Source: Phocoena phocoena | Taxonomy: Eukaryota > Chordata > Mammalia > Artiodactyla > Phocoenidae | Reading direction: 5' to 3' | DNA: 64,000 bases | Assembly (NCBI RefSeq): GCF_963924675.1 | Contig: NC_089220.1 | Coordinates: 51,594,639-51,658,638, forward strand | Shown here: positions 10,410-22,394 of the stretch, piece by piece | Layout of the letters: each line of letters starts with the position of its first letter | How positions within the stretch are numbered: the first letter of the stretch is position 1 | Position numbers and translations under genes: made by a program | The notes under the pieces: model-generated | What the model was told of the DNA's origin: nothing | The model's input: the letters and a program-made list of their open reading frames with translations, nothing else | Database searches by the model: none

Positions 10410-13307
10410 TAAATTAGATCTCCAATATGTCATGGTTGTATAAACTTGATTTTTTTTTTGATGATTATTTCGGACCTCAATTTAGAAATCCAAAGTTATT
10501 CTGTTACTTCTCTAAAAATGCAGATAAAATGTAGTGATATATTAAAACTTAAACTTAGCCATGACTTGACAACTTGACTATAGTTTTTAGACATTTTGAA
10601 TTTATATCTGAAAAGAGATAGCTAAGATTATTTTAATAACATTTTTCAACTTCTCAAAATACTATGACATATTTATAAATATTTTCTGTCCAATATTTAA
10701 CACATATTATCTATTAAACCCAATCATTGTCTCCCAGATATTGAACTCATTAACATATGAAAGCACTTATTAAATAGTGTTGCTAATTCAGCCTTATAAT
10801 ATAAATATCATAGCATTCATTTTTGAAACGTCAGATCACCTTATCAGAAGAGTATTCACCAGATATAATGCAGAGAGTTAACTTCTACATATAAGTACTT
10901 ATTTGTATAAAGATTCTCTTCCTACTTTGCAACAACAACAAAGCATGGCAGTAAATTAGATAGTACAGCAGACAGTACTGCTACTCTCATGTGAAATCAC
11001 CATTAAAATTTGGTGCTAATCAAAACTGCCTCTTAGTTCTTTCCTCTTAGTAAATAGATATCAAAATTTGAACTTATTAAAATCAGAATATATTTTCCAG
11101 TTCATACATTGAGGTTGTTTATATGCTTTTATCTGCAAATGAGGTTTAAGTAATTAATAAAACTAAAAACAAGGAATTAGTTGATAATTATTCAACTGTT
11201 GATCTCCAATTCAATTCGGTAGTAAGAGTACACTAACATGCTGGCATTGTGGAAATAAACAAGAATAAGTGGAAAAAGAAAAGAAAATGTTAAGAATGAA
11301 TTTGTGTTTCTATAAACTGATTTTTATTAAGAACCTGACATAACCTACATCTAAGTGTAAAGGCTTTGAACATTAATACACCAATACTAATAAAAAGGTG
11401 GGCGTTAAAAGTAATAGGAGTAGGGAATTTGGCTCTATCAATCCTCATTACCTGCAAATTTGGTCACAGCTTTTCCCAGTAGCATAAAGGAATAATACCT
11501 CCATGAAAATACCATAAGGCTTTGGTCTGAGACAGATATAAGGCTGGGAAAATAGTATGTCTAAGTTATGCGGTCAAAACATAGATTTTTTTGTATATTA
11601 ATTCTATGTTTTATCTTTTCTTCTGTGACTAAGATTTCTAATATCCCCCCAAAAGGTTATGACATGGCACTCTAACAAAACTAACCCACATACTTCTGCT
11701 ACACTAATAGGTACTTTTTCATCATATAATTTTTACTAAATTCTGTCAAGGTATATTTTTAACAGGAATACAAATAAGACAGACCAGCCCCTCATTTGTG
11801 GTTTGTCACTTTCTTTACTTTTGACATGTAAATTTTAAAATACTCTATGTTATATAATTTCCAAAGCTATACTTAAATATTCAGGAAAAAATAAATGAAA
11901 CCATGAGAGTTTCACAAGGTCAGTTGTTAATAGCAATCAGAATATGTGTCATCAATCAAAGGTGATGTGTGATCAACCCACCCTAAAATCTTTCAGTCAT
12001 ATCTATCATTTCTCCACTAGAATACTATTCCTTTTGATAAAGCACTGCCCTATTGTGGTTCTGTTTTAAAATATAAGAACTCCTGGCGGGGGGCGGTTAT
12101 AGTATCTATTGTAATAAGTTTATTATTACATTATTATCTATCAGCACAGCTGAACACAAGCAGCATGAGAGGCACCTGAAATTAGGAGTAAGAGATGAAT
12201 CTAGAGCAGAAAAAGTATCACAGGTGATGATCACATGTTTTGCCTATATCACATTTTGCTTAGTGCTGGCCCAAATGCCTCAAGAGAATGTTTTTAAACA
12301 TTCACACTTTCAGCAAGAATTGGGGTTGTGTGAGGAATACAATGGCAGCAATTAATCAAATAGTAGCTCCTAGTTTGCACTGCACAGAGTGCCTAAAATT
12401 CTAATTGAAACTCTCCAATCTTATTGGCTTGAAGACCAGAGGACCTGGTCTGGGTCAACAAGAGTCACTCAGATAATCCTAGAAAGGAGAGAGGCACTGG
12501 AAGTATCCCTCACTTCCCAGTGGCCCATCACTGATTATATTTTCACTGAGGCACCATATTTAAACTGCAGGCTCTTCAGATCACAGATACTGGTGTGAAG
12601 AGTGAACTACACGATTATCACTTTCATACCAAAGTCTGTGAGCTGCATTAAAGTTAGTTCTTGGCACAAATATTTTATTACTAACTGATTAAGGTTTCAC
12701 TATGGCTTTTCTTTGGAACATAGTGAATATTCTCTAAGTTACATAAGAAAAATTTAAGTAAGTTTGAATTTCAGAAGATAATAAGGAGTCCAGATTGTTC
12801 TACTTAATAGAAAAATATCTATTTACTACCAAATAAGTTATGCCAGTATTCTAGAAAAGTGAGGCAATAGACTAAAACAGAGAATAACAGAACTTTTTGG
12901 CTATGTCTATAAAATATAAAGGAAAGAGGCATTTCATGGTGATTTTCATTTTTTATCCTCTGTGTAATTAATTTCCACACAGTTGTTTAGATCACTACAC
13001 AGTTGATTTGGTTCTGACCCTGTCATATGCATAGTGACAAAATTCCTTATGCAAAGATGGTGACTTTGAAGAATGCAACAACATATTTATATCAACTAGG
13101 GATATTCTCTATGATGTAAAGAAAGCCTTTATTTGTTGTTTGTGTAAACACGGTGACTTTAAATTGCAAATTTCAAAATAATCTCTAATTAGCTTTTTAA
13201 AATTTCCTGAAGCAAGAATTTAGAGACTGAAGTTTATTGTACTTAAATAGCTACAACACAAGTAACACAATAGAGGCTTCTTCTTGAGGCACAAGTAAGA
13301 AGATATC
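10410..13307. other. About 2.9 kb without recognised features
   Basis: AT-rich sequence with no confident repeat, gene or RNA. The 69-codon frame at 12389-12598 has no signature. A short G-run (GGCGGGGGGCGG near 12084) is the only local GC peak. This may be unique DNA or repeats too old to recognise by eye. Confidence 0.5.
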
Positions 13308-13518
13308 TTTTTTTTTTTTTTTTTTGCGGTACTCGGGCCTCTCACTGTTGCAGCCTCTCCCGTTGCGGAGCACAGGCTCCAGACGCGCAGGCTCAGCGGC
13401 CATGGCTCACGGGCCCAGCCGCTCCGCGACATGTGGGATCTTCCGGGACCGGGGCACAAACCCATGTCCCCTGCATTGGCAGGCGGACTCTCAACCACTG
13501 CGCCACCAGGGAAGCCCT
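13308..13518 (-). mobile_element. Cetacean tRNA-derived SINE, minus strand
   Basis: The T run at 13308-13325 is the A tail of a minus-strand SINE. The body follows as the reverse complement of the GC-rich tRNA-derived SINE and ends with GGGAAGCCCT at 13518, which is its head. It is close to the other full-length copies in this window, so it is fairly young. Reading frames on both strands here (for example 13220-13498 and 13324-13557) are by-products of the SINE and not genes. No clean target duplication was seen. Confidence 0.92.
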
Positions 13519-13754
13519 AAAAAGCTTTTTTATAAAACTAATGAGATATATAAATGACCATAGAAAGAAAATGATCCCCAGCAATACCCAGATAGTCAGA
13601 GGACCTGCTTGGGAAATTCTGCCCCAGAAGCCAAGTATCCTCTTAAAGAAAATGAAAGCTTCATTCTTTGATAAATTATCAAGTTGAAAAAAACTGAATT
13701 TAATTCACTGTAAAAAGAGTCAATACCATATTACTTTACCATAAAATGAGTATT

Positions 13755-13861
13755 AAAAGTTACTAAACTAAAAGATTACATTGTCAATTTTCTAAAATTG
13801 TTACTAAAATTTTCTAAAATTGTTTCTAAAAAGTTACTAAACTGAAAGATTACATTGTCAA
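13755..13861. repeat. Tandem duplication, 74-bp period
   Basis: The 33-base word starting AAAAGTTACTAAACTAAAAG (13755-13787) recurs at 13829-13861 with a single A/G difference. The 40 bases between contain a shorter doubled word, TTTTCTAAAATTGTT. This is a simple local duplication in non-coding DNA. Confidence 0.85.
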
Positions 13862-14204
13862 AATACGTGAAATCCTAAAATTTCCTCATTTTAAATTCAG
13901 TTCTCAAGCTGTCCTCCGTAAATCTGTGTATGCTGTATAAAGATGGGAAATCAAAAAGTATAAAAGTATATACTCTCCAAATTCAAGACAACTGAATTAA
14001 TATTAAAATTATTATGATTGACTACATAGACATGCATTTTGTTCATTTGAGATTGGCAATTCAAAATGTGAAGTTTAGGAACTCAAATAACCTGTCAGAT
14101 TCTTATAAAGTAAACTGTTGAAATTTATCCTCTATTTTCTTTTCATTCTTGCCCCTCCTTCAACCTTGTCCCACCAAAAGAAAAAAATAAAAAGGAAAAT
14201 AAAT

Positions 14205-14335
14205 GTACTGGGAATGGAATCTGGAAAATTGCTATCGGAATCCCATAGCCTTGGTTTGAACAAGATTTCACAAATTAGTAGCTACATGGTTTGGGCAGGC
14301 TACTTAATTCTTGTGACTGATACCTTTTTGTTTTG
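14205..14335 (+). repeat. MIR SINE fragment
   Basis: The succession GAATCCCATAGCCTTGGTTTGAA, TAGCTACATGG and GGGCAGGCTACTTAATTCTTG follows the MIR order (internal core, then GGGCAAGTTACTTAACC). It is diverged, and the boundaries are approximate. Confidence 0.5.
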
Positions 14336-14339
14336 TTTG

Positions 14340-15639
14340 TTTTGACTTTGTCTGAAAAGTTGCTAAATTGATACAACTGTACCTTCAAAGTTTTAGGATG
14401 GTTAAAAATAATGCATGTAAAATAAATATAGTGAGTATATTTGGTACTTATTCAGTATTTATCATTAATAAAATTATTTTTTAAAATATTACTGTAGTAT
14501 ACTCTATTTTTTCTATAGTTAGCCATTATAACTATGATAAAAATCACAAATTAAATGTTGGCTCCCAGTCAAGAACATAGATGAAGCAATATGAATAATA
14601 TGCCTTAAAATACATTATTCCTTGTAGTGTGTATAGTGTACATCTCTTTTTTGTCTAACTGGTGTCAATAAAGTGAACTTACAATGAACAGAGGGACTGT
14701 ACAATTAAGTGACTTTTATTAGTAAAGCAAAAAGGAAAGCTACTTTTAAGATAAGCTCAAAGTTGTGTGGACCGTGTATTATAGCTTCCACCAACACCTG
14801 AATTCTTGACAGCATTTTCCTGTTCCATAAAAGACCTCCTTGGCCTGCTCTGAAACTGTTCTCACAATATAGATCAAATCTTAATGCAGGGAAATGTAAA
14901 AGTGGCAGTAAAATTTTAAAATATGTTCAAAAGAATAGATGTTGGAAAAAACTCTCAGATGTAGACTTGGACAATGTGAATGACAGAAGCAAGATGGATT
15001 TCCTTTTCCTGATCTAATTATGTCTCTTCTATTTTATGTTCTGAGCAAGCTTCAGTTTCCTAAAAATTGTCACTCTGTATAGAGTTCTGTGCCTGGCATG
15101 GCAAATAATCTCCCATTGGACCAATATTCCTGCAGTTAACAATTATGAACTCTGGGCAAACATCAACAATTTCCTTAAGGCACTGGAGAGGGACAGAAGC
15201 AAGCAGATATTCCATGGTAGTTGACACATGGAAGAAGGGAATGACATGGGGGAAAATTATTTATGACATCCTGAGAGAAGTCCCAAGCATTCACTATTCA
15301 ATGTGGATAAAATTTAACAAAAACCCTGCAGTCCTATTGGTATGAGGGACAGTAGGACAGATTTAGGTTAACTACAGCCACTTAACGCAAGGGAGAAAAT
15401 CCCAGAGGAAAAGGGAGAGGTGATTCTTAAATTCTTTGTGCAATCTCTGCCCAAATCTCTGGCTAACCTCTGAACTACTCATACATGGGGAAAACTCCAA
15501 ATAGCCCTGTTATGGCTATAAGGGGAATTGAGCTTCATAGTTTAAGTTTAGCCAAGTTATATTTCTTAGAAGATAAAATTTTAAAAATAATTATCAGAGG
15601 GTCATAAAATCATCTATTGTTTCTAAAAAATATTAGTTG
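14340..15639. other. About 1.3 kb, no firm features
   Basis: Mostly AT-rich unique-looking DNA. The part 15125-15480 (GGCACTGGAGAGGGACAGAAG onward) is GC-richer and may be a relic of an ancient LINE 5' region or other retroelement, but I cannot name it. The 66-codon frame at 15145-15345 has no recognisable domain. Confidence 0.4.
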
Positions 15640-16027
15640 CAATGTCCAAGACAGGAGTCAATGGCATAGTTCCAGTCTGAGTGACAGCAGGTTTGCACTC
15701 TCCTTCACAATCAGAAAGAGCTGATATTTCTGTCTGAGTCTCAGGGCAAAAGTCCAAGATCCCAGTTTAGGGCAGTTTATGCAGGAGTTCCCCCTTAGTC
15801 ATGGGAGGGTTAGTCTTTTTGTACTACTAAGGCCCCAACTGACTGTATGAGACCCACTCACATGAGGGAGGGCAATCCATTCTTCCTCAGCTTACCAGTT
15901 AAATAGAATTATCTAGAAAACAGTCTCATCTAGAAACACCCTCAAAGACAAACACAGAATAATGCTTGACCAAACGTCTTGGCTCCCATGGCTCAGTCAA
16001 GTTGACACATAAAATTAACCATCACAA
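15640..16027 (-). repeat. Old mammal-wide retroelement 3' end, minus strand
   Basis: Words such as TAATGCTTGACCAAACGTC, CAAGTTGACACATAAAATTA, ACCATCACA and CCAACTGACTGTATGAGACC occur in the order of a mammal-wide repeat. Its sense strand reads TTAATTTTATGTGTCAACTT at one end. The match is by eye, and the exact family (probably an old L1 3' end) is left open. Confidence 0.5.
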
Positions 16028-17370
16028 GTCCATCCCTAACATAATACTAACATGATTCTATCCTGCATACAGCCAAAAATACAGTAACCCCTTTCCCAGA
16101 AGATAGCCCATCTTAACAAATATCGTGATATTAACAATACTTAACACTATGATATCTTAACACATATACATGTTATGTTATCTGCTAAGGGAATAAGAGA
16201 GGGAAGAAAATGAACATATATGATACACACATGCACACACACAAACATTCATAGCAAAATGAGGAGGAAATGCTCATGACAATTACAGTCTTTGTTTCTG
16301 TAACTTGTTACTTGGTTATAGCTGGTATTTATCTACTACAGTTTTGCATTACCCATTCTGTATTGCCTTTGTCTTCAGTAAGTATCTCAGCTGAGTGTGA
16401 TTCTTTAACTGGTGGGTCATCTAAACCTTCATTCTTGGAGAGTCTGGGCCATTACTAGTCATGATTGGAGCATACTGTTGTAGTTTTTCATTGATTTTTA
16501 TCACAGGACATGGTAATACTAAAAGACTCCCTAAGAGATTTCCTGTATCCTAGATACACTCTTCCTTTTCTCAGCTGTGAAGCAGTAGTGTCCAGTTTCC
16601 CCTTGGTAGTCAGAAACCATCAACTGAGACAGTACAGTAATTTCCTTCTTTGCCTGTTGATTCAGAGGCATTAGGAGTTCAAAGTGATCAGGTAGCAATC
16701 TTAACTTACAGTTCAAGGGAATCTGAACTGGTGGAAACATTCACCCTTTAGTACAAAGACCTCTAGGACAGTAGAGCATAAGGTTGTGGAAAGAGGAAGT
16801 GAAAATTTTGCTATAAGTCACTAGGGGTAATAGTGAGTGGTGCCACTCACATTTCCACCCCTTGATTCCTAGACCTATGAATCCTAGCTATGGGACAAAC
16901 AGTATCATATACTGAGTGCTTATTTCTGCCTGGGCTGATAATGATAAGATGTGCTGGTAATGCTTTATACTTTGATCTTGGTTTGATTACACAAGTCTTT
17001 TTATTTATTTTTTCAGCTTTACTGAGATATCACTTGAGTCTTTTTGGACTGCAATCATTCTTTAAGCTGTAAAGTTTTAATTTTGTCCACTTATGTTAAA
17101 CTACTACAAACATTTTATTTTGTAATTACTACAAAAATCAAAAATAATCAAATAAATAAGCAGAAATATATTTAAAATATGTATATGGAGACAAGCCCTA
17201 TGAATTATTAAAAGTTTCTATAAACCTACCATGATTTAATAGGCCTGTACTGGTATGATACTGCTAAGAAAAAGACAGAACATAGGTACAGAATAGGAAT
17301 TGTAAGGGTATTAGTAGACAAGATAGGAAGGTAAAATATATATCATCTGAACATAGAAAATCCTCTGTAA
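16028..17370. other. About 1.3 kb without recognised features
   Basis: AT-rich DNA. Short frames at 16270-16458, 16531-16740 and 16890-17072 have hydrophobic or low-complexity translations without signatures. No RNA gene or repeat family can be named. Confidence 0.5.
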
Positions 17371-17685
17371 AGAATAGAGATGCAGAGAGAACGGACGTGT
17401 GGACACGGTGGGGGATGCAGGGGAGGATGAATGGGGAGATTGGAATTGACATATATACACTACCATGTGTAAAACAGATAGCTAGTGGGAACCTGCTGTA
17501 TAGCACAGGGAGATCAGCTCGGTGCTCTATGGTGACTTAGATGGGTGGGATGGGTGGGGGGAGGGAGGTCCAAGAGGGAGAGGATATATATGTATATATA
17601 TACATATAGCTGATTCACTTCCCTCTACAGCAGAAACTAACACAACATTGCAAAGAACTATACCCCAATTTAAAAAAAAAAAAAA
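17371..17685 (+). mobile_element. L1 3'UTR insertion, plus strand
   Basis: This is a typical cetartiodactyl L1 3'UTR. It has a G-rich word, GACATATATACACTACCATG, then CTGCTGTATAGCACAGGGAG, then ATAGCTGATTCACTTCCC and AGAAACTAACACAACATTGC, ending in a 14-base A tail at 17672-17685. The copy is severely 5'-truncated and contains no ORF2. It resembles the 3'UTRs at 58606-59076 and 61867-62228. Confidence 0.9.
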
Positions 17686-17689
17686 GGGA

Positions 17690-19534
17690 CAAACCCAGAA
17701 ACAACTGATGTAATGACTACATACATTTTGAAAACGTCTGAATAAACAAATTTAAAAGACTATAGACAAATTCAGAAAATACTTGCAAAATATGTGATAA
17801 ATATCTAAATTTTAAACCACTCAACAAGAAAATGATTAACCGCCTAATAGAAAGATATTTAAATAATACAGAGTCCACAGTAAAATACAAATATCTTGTG
17901 AATATAAGATGCTTAATTTGACTCATGATCAGATTTTCTAACTCTTCTTTTTAACTTTATAATAAGCATTTATTTTCCACATGAGAAAATATTAATAAAG
18001 TTATCTATAAAAACACAATTTTTATTTTATTTAGATTTATAACTTACATTTTGCTATGCTTGGAAAAATTTTCCACTAAAATTTTCTATTATGTTTAAAA
18101 GTTTCTGAAAATAGCAGTTTCTATTTTACCCTATGAAAATGCAGGCAAGAGTCATGGCCTTCAACTTTTTAAACTGCAACAATAAGACATTTTATATTGC
18201 AACACTGCACACATAAACACACACACTCATTGGCTAAATAACATTTATACCTACTACTTGTAATGCATGTAGAAGTACTGTGGTCTGTCCTATCCTACCC
18301 TGCTTTATTAAAATTAATGCTAGTCTCAGGCACTAAGTTGATGTTATTGGACTGTGGCCCAGAATTTTTAAAGCACTACTCTAGCAGGTACCAAATGAGC
18401 TTACATGTAGTCGAAATAGATTAACACAAATTTTGTGATACAGTAAGGATATTGTTATTTACGGCCAACCAATTTGAAAGCTTAATATAGCAAAACACAG
18501 CTGTGATCAAAAGATTCCAACAGAAGTAAGCATCAGTTTAGCACCCAACATTTTGTGCCAATCAGTACATAATTGTTGACTTTGCAGTCCTGTGATATGA
18601 GTACTTTCTAAAACTTACGTGCATTACTTACCTTTTTCAAAGTGATAATATTTTAAAGAATTATGTCACTCCAAAGAGCAGAAAAATAAGTTGCAGCTTC
18701 AAGTTTGTAGGAAAGGATGATAATATTTTCAGCATGTTAATGGTCCAAATAAGTGAGCATGTAAAACTTCTGCAGAATCCTCTCAGGGATTTTCAGTTTC
18801 ATCTCTCAATTATAAGTAAAAGGGTCTTATCTACTCTCAGTTGTAAGTAAAAGGACAGTGCTGAACAGCTTTTCTGTTCTAAAACCACAAAGTAAACTCT
18901 TCCACTCTTCTTCCTATCTTCAAAATAATATAAATAATGACTTCTCATTGTACATTTGAAGATTAACATTCTCCTGCTACTTTTAATTCTATTATGCCAC
19001 TTTCAAAGCTGTCATGGTTCAAAGTTTCAGCCATTTCTTCTTTGTCATTTTCTATTTTCTGTTACTCCAAGAAATACTGTGTTATTCTGAATATAGATTG
19101 GGAACTGTCATCCTTTATTCTCAGCTAAAATCTAATTTCAGCCTTATATTATCAAAACTACTATGAAAACATTATTATTGAATAATTGTTTCATAACCTA
19201 GAAAAATAGTGGCTATACTCCTAAATTTAGCTTAAAACTTAAATGGAATTATGCATGAAGCCATAAGCTTTTCATATTAGGATGAGTCAGGGAAAGATAA
19301 ACTGTAAAGGCCATTATGAGGAGGGGAATATGTTTGTAGGAGTTGATTCCTATTTCATGATTGTTGTGAACATATGACTCTTAAAATGTCTTATGAAATT
19401 TTAAATTACAATAAATGTCTTTGCTTATATTAAAGTCCTCATAAAAGATAAGGCTTTGGTAACAAAATGGGTAGGTTTAATGAAGATACAACTCCTAGGA
19501 ATGTATAAAATTCTGTATTCTATTTGTTGTTTTT
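17690..19534. other. About 1.8 kb without recognised features
   Basis: AT-rich, with no frame above 69 codons and no repeat I can name. Confidence 0.5.
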
Positions 19535-19835
19535 GATATTTGCCCTGTTTTTTTACTTCGAAAAATGTCAAGTCTACAGAAGTTGTAGTAAAAGTCATAT
19601 TTTAATGATACACACTTACCCCTTACTAGGATTCACCAATTGTTAATTTTTGGCCATTTGTCTTCTCTTTCTCTTTCACTAAATATTCAAAAGTAAATCA
19701 CTGGTATAATGGTACTCATTTCTAAATATTTCATTATTTTCCTTCTAAGATCAAGAACAACCCCTACATAACCACAATTCCATTTCACACCAAGGAATAT
19801 AACTTTGATATTGTAATTTATATAAAATGCAATCC
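19535..19835 (+). repeat. Ancient interspersed repeat, old LINE 3' type
   Basis: TGTCAAGTCTACAGAAGTTG, ACTAGGATTCACCAATTGTT and ACATAACCACAATTCCAT follow the order of a very common old mammalian LINE 3' segment (usually AGATTCACCAATTGTTAACA). A related scrap lies at 50605-50740. Family assignment is by eye only. Confidence 0.4.
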
Positions 19836-19837
19836 AG

Positions 19838-21032
19838 AGAGGATGAGATCAAGGTAGTGGAGTAGGACACTGAGCTCACCTCCCCGCATGAACACATCAA
19901 AAATATATCTACATGTGGAATAATTCTCACTGAAAACTAACTGGAGACTGGCAGAAAGACTCATACAACCAGGACTCTAAGAAAGAGCCACACAGAGTCA
20001 GGCAGGAAAGGAAGAGAAGTGATCAGGTCAGGACCTGTGCCACTAGGAGGGAACACAGAAGAGGAGGGTGATTATATAGGTGGAGATCCTTCCTGGGGAG
20101 CGAACAGTTAAAAGTACATATTGGGCATCTCAGCCGTGGGGTCTGATCCTGAGAGGACAGGTCCCCTTACCTGGTTTGAAAACCACTGGGACTGACAACA
20201 GGGCTATAAGAGATGTAAACTCCACTCATGAAGAGCATGCACTTACTTGCTCACTTCTGAAACAAGACAGAAGAAGTGGATTGAAACTGCCAGCAAACCT
20301 GGCTGGTTTCCTGTGACTGTCCTAGCACACATCCCAGCCAAGTCAAGCAATCTCTCCAGCCCCTCTTGCTGCATGGAGCAACTCCACACTAGGGCAATGG
20401 CTGCCATGGTCAAGTAGAGTGAGCAGCTGAAAGGGATAGAGTTGGCTCTGACCAAGCACATCATCTGAATGGGGCCATGTCAACCAATACTGGTGTTCAC
20501 TGGGGCAGCAGAACAGAAGTGGTCTGGAGCCTTGACTGGTGCAGGAACCACGTCAGTGTGTGCCCTGACCCACACCAGGCACGCACTTCAGCCCCTCTTG
20601 CTCCAGCACTGCTCCCGTCTTGGGTAAATGTGCTGATGCTGGGGAGGGGGAGAGCACACACTTAGAGGAAGCAGAACCAGGGTGGACCCAAACCTCAGGG
20701 CTTCTGCTCCAGCAACATAAGACTTGACCCACCCCCAGTAGGGTGGTATTAGCCACTGATCAGAGGAGAAGCCCTGGCTCACACCAACTCTGGCTCTAGC
20801 CCCTTCATCTCCTCCTCCCACCAAGGCAATAGCTGCCAGCACACCCTGGGGAGAGATGTGACTTGTACTCACATCAGATCCAGCTCTCCCACCAAAACCA
20901 CTGGGTACATGCAGACTGCACAGGGGGACTCCTGCACAAGAACACCACTTCAAAACTGGGGTAAGTAATTGTTTCACTTAATTTCATAGAGACAGAGAAA
21001 GTTACGCAAGAAAACAGAGGAATTAGTTTCAA
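19838..21032 (+). promoter_or_regulatory. L1 5'UTR (degraded)
   Basis: This block lies between the L1 5' end and the ORF1 relic and is GC-richer than its surroundings (20080-20960). It corresponds to the L1 internal promoter region. Frames here, such as 20588-20977 minus (129 codons), are antisense by-products without a family signature. Confidence 0.6.
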
Positions 21033-21880
21033 ATGAAGAAAAAGAAAAACACCTGGAAAAAAATCCTAACAGATAAATAACTGACTAGATAAACAGTTCA
21101 AAGCATTAGTAATAAGAATGCTAATTAAACTGAGGAAAATAGATGAACACAGTGAGAATTTTAACAGGGAACTAGAAAATATAAAAAACAACCAGTCAGA
21201 ACTGAAGAATAAATAACTGAAATGAAAAACACACTAGAAGGAATTAATAGCAGACTAGGTGATATAAAATAACACATCGTGACCTAGAAGACAGAATAAT
21301 ATAAAACCCCCAATCAGAACAGCAAAAAGAAAAACAAATTTGAAAAATCACAACAGTTTAATGAACCTCAAAGATAACAAACATCAAGCATACCAACATT
21401 CACATGATAGGAGTCCCAGAAGGAGAAGAGAGAAAGAAAGGGGTTGAAAATATATTTGATTAAATTCTGGTTGAAAACCTTCTGAACCTGAGGAAGGAAA
21501 CATATATCCAGGTATAGGAATCACAGAGAGTCCCATACAAGATGAATACGATAAGACCCACACCAAGACATATTATAACTAAAATGGCAAAAGTTAAAGA
21601 TAAAGAGAATTCTAAAGGCAGCAAGAGAACATCAAAGGGCCACATAAAAGGAAACCTCAATAAGTCTCTCAGCTTATTTTTCTGCAGAAAATTTGCAGGC
21701 CAGAAGGGAGTGGCATATGTAAAGTTATGAAAAAGAAAACCTTACAACCTAAGATACTCTACCCAGCAAGATTATCATTCAGAATTGAAGGAGAGATAAA
21801 GAACTTCTCAGATAAGCAAAAACTAAGAGTTCATCAATACTAAACTGACCTTAAAAGAAATGTTAAAGGATCTTCTCTAA
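21033..21880 (+). pseudogene. L1 ORF1 relic, broken
   Basis: The reading starts with a lysine-rich word and meets an in-frame stop within about 15 codons. Charged coiled-coil-type sequence follows to about 21330. The RRM/C-terminal domain is readable near 21555-21720 (PRHIITKMAKVKDKENSK inside the 62-codon frame 21542-21730). The probable original stop is the TAA at 21878-21880, after a tail rich in K, S and D (21780-21870). Several stops and frameshifts separate these parts. In an intact L1 the product would bind L1 RNA as a trimer; here none can be made. Confidence 0.8.
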
Positions 21881-22394
21881 GTGGAAAAGAAAAGGCTACA
21901 TCAAGATGTAAAAATGTGTTGGGAAGGAAAAGTCCCATGAGTAAAGGTAAGTATATGGTAAAGACTGTGAATCAACCACATAAATAGCTAGTATAAATAT
22001 TAAAAGGAAAAAATTGTAAAATCAACTGTAACTGCAATAAACAGTTAAAGGATAAACATGAGGGTGTAAAATATGACACCAAAAACACAAAATGTAGGGG
22101 AGAAGAGTAAAAAATTGTAGGTCTTTAGAATGTGTTTGAACGTAAATGACTACCAGTTTAAACAAGTAGGTATAGTTAAAGATCAACATATATGAACCCA
22201 TGGTAACCACAAATCAAAAACCTACAATAAATACACAAAAACAAGAGAGAAAAGAACACCAACATACCACTAAAGAAAATTATCAAACCACAAGGGAAGA
22301 AACTAAAAGAAGAAAAGAACAGAGAAGAACTACAAAAACAAAACAAAACAAAAAAACAAGTACAATAACAAAATAGCAATAAGTACATATCTAT

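Noticed and set aside
13326..13516. CpG-rich peak that could suggest a CpG island or promoter
   Set aside because: The CpGs belong to the SINE body; the same holds for the other SINE copies.
13220..13557. Overlapping frames of 60-90 codons on both strands with Arg/Ala/Gly/Ser-rich translations
   Set aside because: They are translations of the GC-rich SINE. The same peptides recur at every SINE copy (26856-27303, 30283-30683, 38686-38973, 40549-40863, 44039-44385, 61330-61578).
20588..20977. 129-codon minus-strand frame in a GC-richer block
   Set aside because: It is antisense to an L1 5'UTR and has no recognised motif.
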